A DNA stretch of 64,000 bases from an uncultured Bacteroidales bacterium (GCA_937896895.1 CALBNV010000013.1:22420-86419); one strand, 5' to 3'. Shown: positions 22,989-32,036, counted from the first letter of the stretch. Notes: generated by a model not told the origin, from the letters alone. Made by a program: numbers and translations.

Positions 22989-25322
22989 TTAGAATTTAAA
23001 GTTGTATGACACAGACGGCACGACTGAGAACAGATAAACTTTATCTGTTGTGATTGTGCCATTGTCTTCGCTCTTGAACATTATCGCCCACGTGTTATGC
23101 CTCGCGTATGCGTTATAAATCGAGAAACTCCACTCGCCCTGCCAGCGTTTGTGCGGCTTGCATTTGAGGTTCGCGGCAAGGTCAAGCCGGTGATAATCAG
23201 GGTAGCGGCTCTTGTTGCGATAGCCGTTGTAAATTGAGTAGGTTACGCCATCGACGGTGTATTTACCGTAAGGCAGCGTAACCGGCTGACCTGTATTGTA
23301 AACCCAAGTAGCCGACACATCAAACCTGTCGGAGAAAGCGTAATTTACCACGATGCTGATGTTGTGCGGTCTGTCGTAGGGCGACTGGTATTCCTCGTCA
23401 TGGCTGATACCTTTGACAGTTCTGAAGGCTCGACTGTAGGTGTAAGCAACCCATCCGGTCAGTTTGCCGTAGTTTTTCCTTACGATGAACTCTGCTCCGT
23501 ATGAACGTCCTTTGCCGATGCGCACCTCTCCGTCAATCAATGCGTTGGCAATTAAAAAGGCATCATCCGTAAAGTCTATTACATCAGTCAGATTCTTGTA
23601 AAACACCTCCACCGATGTTTCTATGTCATTGCCCCTTAAATTTCGGAAATAGCCTACGGCGAACTGGTCGCATTTCTGCGGTTTGATATTCGGGCTGGTG
23701 GGGAACCAGATATCAAACGGCAGACCGCCTGTCGAATTCGACCCGATTTGCGCATATTGCACCGTCCTCGCGTACGACGCCTTGACCGATGACATCGCGC
23801 TGATGCGGTATATCATCGCCATGCGCGGCTCAAGATTAAATTCGGTGTTGAAGATCTCACCTTTTTTATATATGGCCGAATCGACCCATCTGTGATTGTC
23901 ATCGAAAAGATAGAGCGTTTCATCTCCAATATTGTTGAACATTGACAATCTCAGTCCATAACGTAATGAAAACAAAGGAGTTATCTTGTGCTCATTTGTA
24001 AAATACAATGCCGATTCCAACGCTTTGCGGTTGAGGCGCTCGTCATCAGCAGTCTTGATATATGTTGCGACGACACCAGTTCTGTCTTCAAGTTCTCCTA
24101 AAAGATATTGATGATAAGTAGATGACAATCCATATCTTACAGTCATTTTATCATTTGTCATCCAGACGAAATCATATTTTAGAGAATAATCGGTGATACC
24201 TGCAGTAACAGTGAAATCATACGGATTAGCCATCACGTCAATGTTGTATCTGTATTTTGAGTACACGAGTGACAGATTTGAGGTAAGCCGTTCGTTGAAA
24301 ATATGATTCCAGCGCAAATTCGCAGTGGTGTTGCCATAACCAAGCCCCATCAGTTTGTCCATCTTCACGAGGTCATAACCATTATACGCCGAAAGGAATA
24401 TTCGATTATTTTTATTGAAGACATGAATTATTTTACCGTTAAGGTCGTAGAAATAAAGCTTGGTTTTTGTCAGATCCTTGAGCAGGTATGACGCAAGAAT
24501 CCCACCGTAAGTTATTCGTCCGGCGAGCATTACGGAGGTGCGTTGTTTGTTGAACGGCGTATTCAGCATCAGTCGGCTTGTGAGTATGCCTATGCCGCCT
24601 GTCATTGTGAACCTGTCGGGGATTTCATAGAGAGTCTTCACGTCAAGCACCGACGAGAGGCGACTGTCGTAGTTCGCCGGAATGTCACCTTTATATAATG
24701 TTGCTTCTTTCACGACATCGTTGTTAAAAACCGACAGGAAACCGAGGAAATGAGAGGCGTTATACACAGGGGTGTCGTCCAAAGTGATGAGGTTCTGGTC
24801 GGGGGAGCCGCCTCTGACACTGAAGCCTGACGAGCCTTCGCTGGAAGATTGAACACCCGGAAGAAGCTGTATCGCCTTGATGACGTCAACCTCACCCATA
24901 AGTGCGGGTATCTTCCTGATTTTCACCATCTCCAACTTCTGGACACTCATGGCAAGCTCGCGGACGTTGGCGTCTTTTTTCTTGCTTGTGACAATGACAT
25001 TCTCGAGAAGCTGACTTTCCATCTTCAGCTCAACATTAAGCCTTTTCCTTGTCTTTTCAACAATAACAGTCTGCTCAAATGTTTGATAACCTAAAAAAGA
25101 ATACCTAATCTTGTATCTCCCTGCGTTTAGTTGCAACTCATAATAACCGTTTTCATCGGTCGTCGTTCCGACCTGCAATGAATCGACATAAACGGCTACA
25201 CCAATCATAAGTTCATGAGTTTCAACATCTTTAATAACGCCAAAAACACTTGATTGCTGTGCTTGGATGTTCGTCATGGCAAAAAACAAAAGAGATAATA
25301 TGACAAAAATTCGCTTTTTCAT
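22989..25322 (-). CDS. TonB-dependent receptor with N-terminal carboxypeptidase-like domain
   Basis: 777 residues from the ATG at 25322. A signal peptide ends near NIQAQ. Residues about 22-105 are a carboxypeptidase-regulatory-like domain (VFGVIKDVETHELMIGVAV...RYSFLGYQT). The plug follows (IPALMGEVDVIKAIQLLPGVQSSSEG...SVRGGSPDQNLITLDDTPVYN), then a 22-strand-type barrel ending in VPSVSYNFKF with final Phe. It would import a nutrient with energy from TonB-ExbBD. The pair with DUF4249 differs from SusCD. No catabolic genes are adjacent, so the substrate stays open. Confidence 0.94.
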   Translation of the reverse strand: MKKRIFVILSLLFFAMTNIQAQQSSVFGVIKDVETHELMIGVAVYVDSLQVGTTTDENGYYELQLNAGRYKIRYSFLGYQTFEQTVIVEKTRKRLNVELKMESQLLENVIVTSKKKDANVRELAMSVQKLEMVKIRKIPALMGEVDVIKAIQLLPGVQSSSEGSSGFSVRGGSPDQNLITLDDTPVYNASHFLGFLSVFNNDVVKEATLYKGDIPANYDSRLSSVLDVKTLYEIPDRFTMTGGIGILTSRLMLNTPFNKQRTSVMLAGRITYGGILASYLLKDLTKTKLYFYDLNGKIIHVFNKNNRIFLSAYNGYDLVKMDKLMGLGYGNTTANLRWNHIFNERLTSNLSLVYSKYRYNIDVMANPYDFTVTAGITDYSLKYDFVWMTNDKMTVRYGLSSTYHQYLLGELEDRTGVVATYIKTADDERLNRKALESALYFTNEHKITPLFSLRYGLRLSMFNNIGDETLYLFDDNHRWVDSAIYKKGEIFNTEFNLEPRMAMIYRISAMSSVKASYARTVQYAQIGSNSTGGLPFDIWFPTSPNIKPQKCDQFAVGYFRNLRGNDIETSVEVFYKNLTDVIDFTDDAFLIANALIDGEVRIGKGRSYGAEFIVRKNYGKLTGWVAYTYSRAFRTVKGISHDEEYQSPYDRPHNISIVVNYAFSDRFDVSATWVYNTGQPVTLPYGKYTVDGVTYSIYNGYRNKSRYPDYHRLDLAANLKCKPHKRWQGEWSFSIYNAYARHNTWAIMFKSEDNGTITTDKVYLFSVVPSVSYNFKF

Positions 25323-25340
25323 TTTTGATTTAAAAGTTTG

Positions 25341-25348
25341 CAAAGGTA
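25341..25348 (-). promoter_or_regulatory. Promoter -7 element (TACCTTTG) for the receptor-DUF4249 operon
   Basis: TACCTTTG on the minus strand, 18 nt before the ATG at 25322. Confidence 0.55.
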
Positions 25349-25398
25349 ATAATTTAAATTTGAAAAATGTTTTAAATTTTAAATAAATCTGCAATTTT

Positions 25399-25446
25399 AC
25401 ACCTTTAAGTTTGACCAACTTTTAAACTTTACCAACTCTCGAACTA
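25399..25446 (-). repeat. Loose octamer-like tract upstream of the receptor
   Basis: On the minus strand units such as GTTCGAGA, GTTGGTAA, AGTTTAAA and AGTTGGTC follow each other at a spacing of about 8. The period is less strict than in the other tracts, and this one is not next to a stop codon of an intact gene. Confidence 0.45.
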
Positions 25447-25466
25447 AGAAGTACATTTTTGACAAA

Positions 25467-25697
25467 GTGATAAATCACATTGACACTCAATGTGTTAAAT
25501 ATGATTTAAGAAACAATGTCTTTGGAAACCCTGACGTAATTCCGGCACTTAGCCATAAGATGATTTTCGAGGCCGTTCTTGGCCTGAACAACGGAAAAGA
25601 GTTCGGCAGGAAAGGCGAGCGGTGCCTGCGGATGAATCTCGCCTGTCCGAGAAGCGTTGTCGAAAAGGCGATGTCGAAGATGAAGACGGTGTTCTGA
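25467..25697 (+). pseudogene. C-terminal remnant of a PatB/MalY-type C-S lyase (aminotransferase class I/II fold)
   Basis: A 76-codon frame from a GTG whose second half, GLNNGKEFGRKGERCLRMN followed by LACPRSVVEKAMSKMK, matches the last 35 or so residues of PatB/MalY-type PLP enzymes (usual pattern: FG..GE.FLR.N.ACPRS). The large domain with the PLP lysine is missing, and no frame upstream continues it. The first 30 codons are not recognisable. It is probably a decayed leftover of a deletion. Confidence 0.6.
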
Positions 25698-25760
25698 ATC
25701 AAAGCCTTACGAATAAAGAAAAAATTTACACAAAATGCTTGCTTGTATTAAAAAATGTTG

Positions 25761-25768
25761 TACTTTTG
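25761..25768 (+). promoter_or_regulatory. Promoter -7 element (TACTTTTG) of the SRP RNA
   Basis: TACTTTTG just before the SRP RNA 5' stem. A TTG lies at 25743-25745, closer (15 nt) than the ideal. Confidence 0.55.
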
Positions 25769-25771
25769 CAT

Positions 25772-25869
25772 CGGGTAAGTCTTATACGACCAGCTCCTGC
25801 CAAACTCCCCCAGGGCCGGAAGGCAGCAAGGGTAGGCGGTCGAGCGGTGCGATACAAGTAGCTTACCCT
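25772..25869 (+). ncRNA. ffs: Signal recognition particle RNA, small bacterial (4.5S) type
   Basis: The conserved apical hairpin, with CAGGGCCGGAAGGCAGCAAG at its core (GGAA tetraloop and asymmetric loop for Ffh binding), lies at 25811-25830. The ends GGGTAAG (25773-25779) and CTTACCC (25862-25868) pair to close a single long hairpin of about 98 nt. A T-tract follows directly. It partners Ffh in cotranslational membrane targeting. Confidence 0.96.
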
Positions 25870-25880
25870 TTTTTCATGTT

Positions 25881-26345
25881 ATGAATATCAACCCCACATA
25901 CACAAAAAAGCAATACCAGCTTACAGCATTGATTTCAGGAATGCTGCTAAGTCTTATTCTATCAGCATTTTACATGTTTATGTACGACAGGATGTATGTG
26001 GAGTCGTCTTATTTGTTCTCGATAATTTATCTGTTTCCGTTTGTTTGGCTTAGCCTGACTTTGTCTTTCTTCAAGTGGAAGTTCGTGTTTTCAGAATTTA
26101 CATATAAACAAGCATTTTTATTGAGTACAATCACCGGAATTTTGGGATCAATTTTGTTCAGCGGCGTAATTTTCGTCGTTCTCACGTGTTTTGGAATAGA
26201 AAGCAGGATGGAAATTTACAACAATGGTGAGCGTCTGAAAGACTTCATGTCGCCCAAAGCCATATCGTTGTCTTTTTTAATAATTAATCTGGTTCTATCG
26301 CTGTTTTATTCACTTATTATCGCTATTTTTGCACGAAAAAAATAA
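25881..26345 (+). CDS. DUF4199-like small membrane protein
   Basis: 154 residues with four hydrophobic segments (about 14-33, 44-64, 79-101 and 128-150). The layout and the segment RLKDFMSPKAISLSF before the last helix resemble DUF4199 of Bacteroidota. No function is known. The following glycosyltransferase starts 5 nt downstream, so the two are likely one transcript; DUF4199 genes often precede such a glycosyltransferase. Confidence 0.72.
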   Translation: MNINPTYTKKQYQLTALISGMLLSLILSAFYMFMYDRMYVESSYLFSIIYLFPFVWLSLTLSFFKWKFVFSEFTYKQAFLLSTITGILGSILFSGVIFVVLTCFGIESRMEIYNNGERLKDFMSPKAISLSFLIINLVLSLFYSLIIAIFARKK

Positions 26346-26350
26346 TTGAA

Positions 26351-27286
26351 ATGAACATATCCGTAATTGTTCCTTTATTGAATGAGGAAGAGTCGCTTCC
26401 TGAACTTGAGTCGTGGATCAGCCGTGTGATGGCCGAGAACAATTTCACATACGAAATTATCTTTGTGGATGACGGCAGCACCGACGGTTCGTGGAATTGC
26501 ATACAGAAATTGAAATCCAACAATCAGAATATCAGAGGAATACGCTTCAGACGTAATTATGGCAAGTCGGCAGCACTTAACGAAGGCTTCAAGGTCGTTC
26601 AAGGCGATGTTGTCATCACAATGGACGCTGATTTACAGGACAGCCCTGATGAGATACCCGGCTTATACAAGATGATTATGGAAGACGGTTACGATGTTGT
26701 AAGTGGCTGGAAAAAAGTACGTTACGATTCAAAACTTGCAAAGAACATTCCATCAAAATTCTATAATTGGTCAACAAGAAAGATGACCGGCATCAAGCTG
26801 CATGATTTCAACTGCGGACTGAAGGCGTACCGCAGTGAGGTGGTGAAAAACATTGAGATTTACGGCGAAATGCATCGCTACATTCCTGTCATTGCAAAAG
26901 CCGCCGGATTCGGCCATATCGGAGAAAAAGTCGTGCATCACCAGAAGAGGAAATTCGGCACCTCGAAGTTCGGAATGAGCAGATTCTTAAGGGGTTACCT
27001 TGATTTGCTGACAATCACTTTCATTTCGAAATTCGGCAAGCGCCCCATGCATCTCTTCGGCGGATTAGGCACCTTGATGTTCTTGATAGGTTTCGTCATC
27101 GGTGTCGTCCTGACAGTCAAGAAATTCGCATTCGGAGCTTACGGCATGACAAACCGCCCGCTGTTCTATTTCGCATTGATTTTCATCATCGTCGGAGTAC
27201 AGCTTTTCCTGACGGGTTTCTTAGCCGAGTTGATTCAATCGACGTCAGGCAAACAAAAAGTGTATGGAATTGCGGAGAGGTTATGA
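26351..27286 (+). CDS. GT2 family glycosyltransferase, DPM1/GtrB-like
   Basis: 311 residues. The GT-A domain covers residues 1-220: VIVPLLNEEESL, FVDDGSTDGS, the acceptor-side DADLQDSPDEIP (DXD-type metal site) and GLKAYRSEV. Two membrane helices near 235-257 and 272-298 anchor it, as in GtrB and related polyprenyl-phosphate sugar transferases. It would move a sugar from a nucleotide donor to undecaprenyl phosphate at the inner membrane. The donor is unknown. Its stop is followed at once by an octamer tract. Confidence 0.92.
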   Translation: MNISVIVPLLNEEESLPELESWISRVMAENNFTYEIIFVDDGSTDGSWNCIQKLKSNNQNIRGIRFRRNYGKSAALNEGFKVVQGDVVITMDADLQDSPDEIPGLYKMIMEDGYDVVSGWKKVRYDSKLAKNIPSKFYNWSTRKMTGIKLHDFNCGLKAYRSEVVKNIEIYGEMHRYIPVIAKAAGFGHIGEKVVHHQKRKFGTSKFGMSRFLRGYLDLLTITFISKFGKRPMHLFGGLGTLMFLIGFVIGVVLTVKKFAFGAYGMTNRPLFYFALIFIIVGVQLFLTGFLAELIQSTSGKQKVYGIAERL

Positions 27287-27310
27287 GTTGAAAGACAAAA
27301 GGTTACAAAA
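27287..27310 (+). repeat. Short octamer tract after the glycosyltransferase (3 units)
   Basis: Directly after the TGA: GTTGAAAG, ACAAAAGG, TTACAAAA, period 8, resembling the units at 8855 and 14263. Confidence 0.55.
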
Positions 27311-27358
27311 AAAATCGGGAAGTCTGTTTGAACAAATCAATCAAGCTCCCCGATTTTT
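27311..27358. terminator. Bidirectional terminator
   Basis: AAAATCGGGAAG and CTCCCCGATTTTT form a stem with G-U pairs, A-rich on the left and T-rich on the right, so it can serve both the glycosyltransferase and the converging gene at 27371. Confidence 0.75.
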
Positions 27359-27370
27359 CAATACAATGAT

Positions 27371-27778
27371 TTAATAATTGTCGTTGAACGGATCATCGAA
27401 AGGCTCGCCAAATTCATCTTCATCGAAAATCTCGTCTTCATCAAAGATGTCCTCTTCGTCTTCAGCGAACATGTTTTCGCCTTCTTCCCAGTCGAAATCC
27501 TCTTCAAGCTTGCTTTCGTCAAATTCGTCAATGTCATTCATGTCATTCATGAATTCCTGAAGCTCGTCGTCACTCATCTCATCGAGATTGGCGGTCAAGA
27601 GCCTGTTGTCGCGCGACATGGTCTTCAATTCCTTGAGGACATCGGCGGCCACATAAAATTCGTCAATATTTTCCTGGCAATATTTGATATATTTGGGGTC
27701 TTTCTCAAATACTTCAGCCAAAGTCTCACCTTCATATTTCCCGGAGGTGAAGATGTCATCTACATCGTAAAATTTCAT
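27371..27778 (-). CDS. Small acidic protein with exodeoxyribonuclease X-like C-terminal-type motif
   Basis: 135 residues. Residues 8-37 (FTSGKYEGETLAEVFEKDP, then YIKYC) resemble the short exonuclease-X C-terminal-like module found alone or fused to nucleases, thought to help bind DNA. The nuclease itself is absent. The last 50 residues are almost wholly Asp, Glu and Phe. Function is unknown. It has its own -7 element at 27814. Confidence 0.65.
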   Translation of the reverse strand: MKFYDVDDIFTSGKYEGETLAEVFEKDPKYIKYCQENIDEFYVAADVLKELKTMSRDNRLLTANLDEMSDDELQEFMNDMNDIDEFDESKLEEDFDWEEGENMFAEDEEDIFDEDEIFDEDEFGEPFDDPFNDNY

Positions 27779-27813
27779 ATTTTAATTTTTATAAAGTCAA
27801 CTTAAAATTTCCG

Positions 27814-27821
27814 CAAAGATA
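27814..27821 (-). promoter_or_regulatory. Promoter -7 element (TATCTTTG)
   Basis: TATCTTTG on the minus strand, 35 nt before the ATG at 27778. Confidence 0.5.
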
Positions 27822-27843
27822 AATTTTTTAATGATGTGTCGTC

Positions 27844-28206
27844 TTATTTTTTGAAAATAAAATAAACAGCCAGTATCATCAGTCCGAAGCCGATGAGGTG
27901 ATTCCAGCTGAATGTGCCCATCTTGAACACTTTGATCGTGATAATCATAAATACGGTCAAACTAATAAACTCTTGAATTACTTTGAGTTGCACGAGCGAG
28001 AACGGGCCGCCGAAGTTCTCATGTCCGATTCTGTTGGCGGGGACCATGAAACTATATTCAAACAACGCCACGCCCCAACTGCATAATATGACAAGTATCA
28101 GAGGCCAACTCTTGGTCGTGTCGGCCAATTTGATGTTGCCATACCATGCAAATGTCATGAAAATATTGGATATCACCAATAATAAAATCGTGTATAATGC
28201 CTTCAT
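27844..28206 (-). CDS. DMT-superfamily DUF486 membrane protein
   Basis: 120 residues from the ATG at 28206; the longer frame to 28431 runs into the promoter of gmhA and is rejected. Four membrane helices, and FMTFAWYGNIK, WGVALFEYSFMVPANRIG and QLKVIQEFISLTVF match DUF486 (DMT_6), a short drug/metabolite-transporter-like family that must act as a dimer. Substrate unknown. It is divergent from gmhA. Confidence 0.9.
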   Translation of the reverse strand: MKALYTILLLVISNIFMTFAWYGNIKLADTTKSWPLILVILCSWGVALFEYSFMVPANRIGHENFGGPFSLVQLKVIQEFISLTVFMIITIKVFKMGTFSWNHLIGFGLMILAVYFIFKK

Positions 28207-28277
28207 TTTGCATTGATTTTGACGCTGCAAAAATCGTGAAATTTTCTCAATTATGAGAAAAAAACAGCAAATTTTAT

Positions 28278-28285
28278 TATTTTTG
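28278..28285 (+). promoter_or_regulatory. Promoter -7 element (TATTTTTG) of gmhA
   Basis: TATTTTTG, 16 nt before the ATG at 28301. This fixes the gmhA start at 28301 rather than at an upstream ATG. Confidence 0.55.
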
Positions 28286-28300
28286 CAAAAATTTTTGAAA

Positions 28301-28876
28301 ATGGTAAACATTGAGCAGATTATCAAGGATTCGATAGATGCAAAGAGCCTGATTATCAATGACAAAGAATTTATCAGCAGAATACAGAGAGCAGCTGACA
28401 TTTGCATTGAGTCGCTAAAGGCAGGCGGCAAAATTCATTTCTGCGGCAATGGTGGCAGCGCGGCTGATGCCCAGCACCTTGCGGCGGAACTCAGCGGAAG
28501 GTTCTATTACGACCGACCGCCTCTCAACGCAGAAGCACTTCACGTTAATTCAAGCTACCTCACTGCCGTTGCAAACGACTATTCGTACGACATGATATAT
28601 TCCCGAATGCTGCAATGCTCGGCAAAAGAAGGCGATGTCCTCGTCGGAATCAGCACGTCGGGCAATTCAACGAACATAATGAATGCCATTGATGTCGCTA
28701 AGTCTTTGGGAGTCAAAGTGATTGGTATGACGGGGGAGACGGGCGGAAAAATGGCCGGCCGATGCGATGTCCTCCTGAATGTCCCGAGCAACTGCACTCC
28801 GCGAATTCAGGAATCGCACATAATGATCGGTCATATAATCTGCGAAATCATTGAAGCAACAATATTCCCGAGATAA
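28301..28876 (+). CDS. gmhA: Sedoheptulose-7-phosphate isomerase
   Basis: 191 residues, matching the usual 192. A SIS domain with the phosphate-binding FCGNGGSAADAQHLAAELSGRF and the second site GISTSGNSTNIMNA. The conserved Glu and His of the active site lie in HLAAELSGRF and near the C-terminal ESHIMIGHIICEIIE. It converts sedoheptulose 7-phosphate to D-glycero-D-manno-heptose 7-phosphate, the first step to ADP-heptose for LPS. The next gene, gmhB, overlaps its stop by one base. Confidence 0.95.
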   Translation: MVNIEQIIKDSIDAKSLIINDKEFISRIQRAADICIESLKAGGKIHFCGNGGSAADAQHLAAELSGRFYYDRPPLNAEALHVNSSYLTAVANDYSYDMIYSRMLQCSAKEGDVLVGISTSGNSTNIMNAIDVAKSLGVKVIGMTGETGGKMAGRCDVLLNVPSNCTPRIQESHIMIGHIICEIIEATIFPR

Positions 28877-29415
28877 TGGATTGGAAAAAAATCATCGATA
28901 ACAACTGGACTCTGTTCCTTGACCGTGACGGCGTGATTAACGTGCGCCTCATTGATGACTATGTCAAGAATATCAATGAGTTCGAGTTTATGCCTGACGT
29001 TTTGGATGCCTTTAGGATATTTGCGGAAAGGTTTGGCAAAATAATAATTGTGACAAATCAACAAGGTGTCGGCAAAGGACTTATGACGCTTGAAATCGTT
29101 GATTCCATTCATGATTTCATGAAAAAACAGATTGAAAATCAAAAGGGTAGGGTTGATGCCATTTATGTTTGTCCGCAGCTGAAGACTGAACCAGACAACT
29201 TCCGCAAACCAAGCCCCAAGATGGCATATAAGGCTCAAGCAGATTTCCCGGCAATAGATTTTAAGAAATCAATAATGATTGGCGACTCAAATTCTGACAT
29301 TGAGTTTGGTCATAACGCTGGTATGCACACTATATTAATAGGTGATGAAGTGACAAAATCCGTCGCTGACGACAGGTTCGACTCGCTGATTCTATTCGCT
29401 AACACATTAAAGTAA
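28876..29415 (+). CDS. gmhB: HAD-family heptose-bisphosphate phosphatase-like protein
   Basis: 179 residues. HAD motifs: LFLDRDGVIN (nucleophile Asp), IIVTNQQGVG (Thr), RKPSPKM (Lys) and MIGDSNSDIE (Asp pair). This is the GmhB pattern for removing the C7 phosphate of heptose 1,7-bisphosphate, and the place after gmhA fits. The zinc loop usual in GmhB (CxH...CxC) is missing: the segment reads CPQLKTEPDNFRKP with a single Cys. It is therefore a loop variant; substrate specificity is inferred from the neighbour. Confidence 0.85.
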   Translation: MDWKKIIDNNWTLFLDRDGVINVRLIDDYVKNINEFEFMPDVLDAFRIFAERFGKIIIVTNQQGVGKGLMTLEIVDSIHDFMKKQIENQKGRVDAIYVCPQLKTEPDNFRKPSPKMAYKAQADFPAIDFKKSIMIGDSNSDIEFGHNAGMHTILIGDEVTKSVADDRFDSLILFANTLK

Positions 29416-29423
29416 CACTTAAT

Positions 29424-30899
29424 ATGTCAACACTAATTATTTCAGTATTTGTAATTTACACGATTTTGATCTTGTTTATTGCACATTTGACTTCGCGTAA
29501 ATCAGACAACGAAACTTTCTTTACCGGCAACATGAAGTCGCCGTGGTTTGTGGTCGCATACGGGATGATTGGCGCCTCACTGTCTGGTGTCACATTCATG
29601 TCGGTACCGGGCAATGTCTATTCAAGCCAATTTACGTATTTAGGCATCGTGTTCGGCTATATCATTGGTTATGCGGTAATTGCGTTTCTGCTTCTGCCAT
29701 TGTATTACAAGCTTAACCTGACATCAATTTACACATATCTTGAGATGCGTTTCGGAAAGCAGTCAGAGAAGACCGGTGCTTTGTTTTTCATAATCTCGCG
29801 GCTTTTCGGCTCAGCACTTCGTATGTATTTGGTTGTCTTCGTGTTGTACGAATTTGTGTTCAGGGCATGGGGCGTTCCGTTCTGGATTCCAGCCGTTGTT
29901 TTCATCGTTTTCATCTTGATTTACACATTCAAAGGCGGCATAAAGACCGTTGTGTGGACCGATACATTACAAACCACTTTTCTGCTGCTTGCGGCAATAA
30001 TAACAGTTGTTTGCACATTGAAAAGTCTCGATATGTCAATCCCTGATTTGCTCGCTGCATCATCAGACAGCGGACTGACCAAGGTGTTTGAGACCGACCC
30101 GAATCACAACAAATTCTGGCTGAAACAGATTCTCAGCGGTGCCTTTATTACCATTGTCATGACAGGACTTGACCAGGACATGATGCAGAAAAGCCTGACA
30201 TGCAAGTCGTTGCGTGACGCGCAGAAAAATGTGATGACGTCAAGTTTGCTGTTTATTTTTGTCAATTTGATTTTCCTATGTCTTGGTGCATCGCTCATTT
30301 ATTACGCACAACAGACTGGTTATCAACTGCCTGTGAATGAAAGTGGAGTAGTGGTCAACGACAAGATTTTCCCCTCAATCGCGTTCTCGTTCAGCAAATT
30401 CACAAGTGTTGTCTTTGTTCTTGGCCTTGTGGCGGCGGGGTATTCATCAGCCGATGGCACACTGACGGCATTGACAACGACAACTTGCTATAATTTGTTG
30501 AATTTCAATGGCAGAGATGATCTGTCGGAATCACAGAAAACAAAATTCAGAAAGTATATACACATCGGATTCGCGATACTTTATTTGTTGGTTATCATTG
30601 CTTTCCGCCCATTCCATAACCAGTCGCTGATCGACAAGGTATTTGAAATAGCCGGTTACACATACGGCCCGTTGTTGGGCTTGTACTCGTTTGGTCTTTT
30701 CGTCAAAAACCGCGTCCCAAACGACAAGTTGGTTCCTTACATCGCAATTATTTCACCGATTTTGAGTTATCTCCTGAACATCTATTCAAAACAGCTGTTC
30801 AACGGATACCAATTCGGTTTTGAGATATTGATTGTCAATGGCTTGATAACGTTCACTGCGCTGTTTGCAGTAAGCAAAAGGCAAGTATTAGTCAAATAA
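29424..30899 (+). CDS. Sodium:solute symporter family transporter
   Basis: 491 residues and about 13 membrane helices. SSS-family features include GMIGASLSGVTFMSVPGNVY in helix 2 and GLDQDMMQKSLTCKSLRDA in the loop after helix 6, and AAGYSSADGTLTALTTT near helix 9, the usual Na2 site region with Ser/Thr. It would import a solute with Na+. The substrate cannot be inferred; it is 8 nt after gmhB and may be in that transcript. Confidence 0.92.
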   Translation: MSTLIISVFVIYTILILFIAHLTSRKSDNETFFTGNMKSPWFVVAYGMIGASLSGVTFMSVPGNVYSSQFTYLGIVFGYIIGYAVIAFLLLPLYYKLNLTSIYTYLEMRFGKQSEKTGALFFIISRLFGSALRMYLVVFVLYEFVFRAWGVPFWIPAVVFIVFILIYTFKGGIKTVVWTDTLQTTFLLLAAIITVVCTLKSLDMSIPDLLAASSDSGLTKVFETDPNHNKFWLKQILSGAFITIVMTGLDQDMMQKSLTCKSLRDAQKNVMTSSLLFIFVNLIFLCLGASLIYYAQQTGYQLPVNESGVVVNDKIFPSIAFSFSKFTSVVFVLGLVAAGYSSADGTLTALTTTTCYNLLNFNGRDDLSESQKTKFRKYIHIGFAILYLLVIIAFRPFHNQSLIDKVFEIAGYTYGPLLGLYSFGLFVKNRVPNDKLVPYIAIISPILSYLLNIYSKQLFNGYQFGFEILIVNGLITFTALFAVSKRQVLVK

Positions 30900-30913
30900 A
30901 TATTATCAATAGC

Positions 30914-32023
30914 ATGAAAAAATTATTTTTAATTCTACTGATGTCTGCTTCATTATTTTCTGAGGCTCAATATTTCACTTCGAGCACAAAAGACGCATCA
31001 ACATGTGATGGTGTGGTCTATTTCTTGCCACGTAACGTGTTAAAAGTGGAATTGACTGTCCAAGAGACGGATTATTACGTCGGACCATACGCGGAATATG
31101 CCAAATCGGTTTTTGGAACCGATGATTACATAAGTGAAAACAAAACGAAATATGAAATTCAAGGCGTTGATGTTCAGGTTTTTAGCCAGCCAGATCCAGA
31201 TGCTTCATATTGTGTGTGGCTTGATGAAAAGTCAAAGGAACATGGGACATTGGAGTTTTCAATGACAGACGATGGAGTCATTCGGTCTTTTGGTGACAAA
31301 ATCTCAACAGAAGGTTCTGATATTAGCTATATGGCTGCAAATCAATATGTTGAATTAAGTAAAACAGACAAATCGGAAGTTCATTTTATGAATTTTATCG
31401 GAGCGCAGCATGAACCGGAAGAAAACGAGGATGAGGAGGTTTCTGCTAAAGAACTGACCAAGGAAGACAAGGCGAAACAGATTGTTGAAAATATCTACAA
31501 CATAAGGAATCTATATAGAGATCTTGTCTCGGGCTTTCAGGAAGTGTCGTATGGCAGCACACTCAATGATATGGCAATTAAAACAAAACTCATTGAGGAT
31601 GAATATGTCAGCCTGTTTGTCGGGAAAAAAGAAACTCATATCTACAAAAAAGTATTTTATATCACACCCAAAGCAAGTGATAAAAACGACATGATTTCTA
31701 TTGCAAAAATATCTGAAAATGAAGGTGTTATGGATGTTTCCGCAAAAAACGGAAATGCAATCAAAATTCAGTTTTCAACATCAGAAACGATTGTATCAAA
31801 CATCGCTCATTCTGACTCTGACATGGAAAAAACAATGTTCAACAACAAGTTGTTTTACAGAATTCCTGCGTTGACAAATGCAAAAATCTTATGTGGTAAT
31901 GATATACTTGCAGAATATTCTTTGAGAATCAGTCAGTTCGGTGAAACGCTGACCATTCCGACAAACGGACACATAATTGTCTTCAACCCGAATACAGGTC
32001 AGGTTGTTAGAATAAAGGAGTGA
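30914..32023 (+). CDS. DUF4831 family exported protein
   Basis: 369 residues with a signal peptide ending near SEAQ. VVYFLPRNVLKVELTVQETDYYVGPYAEYA is the hallmark start of DUF4831, a Bacteroidota periplasmic or surface family of unknown function. The start is 14 nt after the symporter, so it is probably the last gene of the gmhA transcript, which ends at the strong terminator at 32037. Confidence 0.85.
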   Translation: MKKLFLILLMSASLFSEAQYFTSSTKDASTCDGVVYFLPRNVLKVELTVQETDYYVGPYAEYAKSVFGTDDYISENKTKYEIQGVDVQVFSQPDPDASYCVWLDEKSKEHGTLEFSMTDDGVIRSFGDKISTEGSDISYMAANQYVELSKTDKSEVHFMNFIGAQHEPEENEDEEVSAKELTKEDKAKQIVENIYNIRNLYRDLVSGFQEVSYGSTLNDMAIKTKLIEDEYVSLFVGKKETHIYKKVFYITPKASDKNDMISIAKISENEGVMDVSAKNGNAIKIQFSTSETIVSNIAHSDSDMEKTMFNNKLFYRIPALTNAKILCGNDILAEYSLRISQFGETLTIPTNGHIIVFNPNTGQVVRIKE

Positions 32024-32036
32024 CATGCGGCCACAT

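Noticed and set aside
28207..28431. N-terminal extension of the DUF486 protein
   Set aside because: The family is about 115-120 residues and the extension overlaps the gmhA promoter and start.
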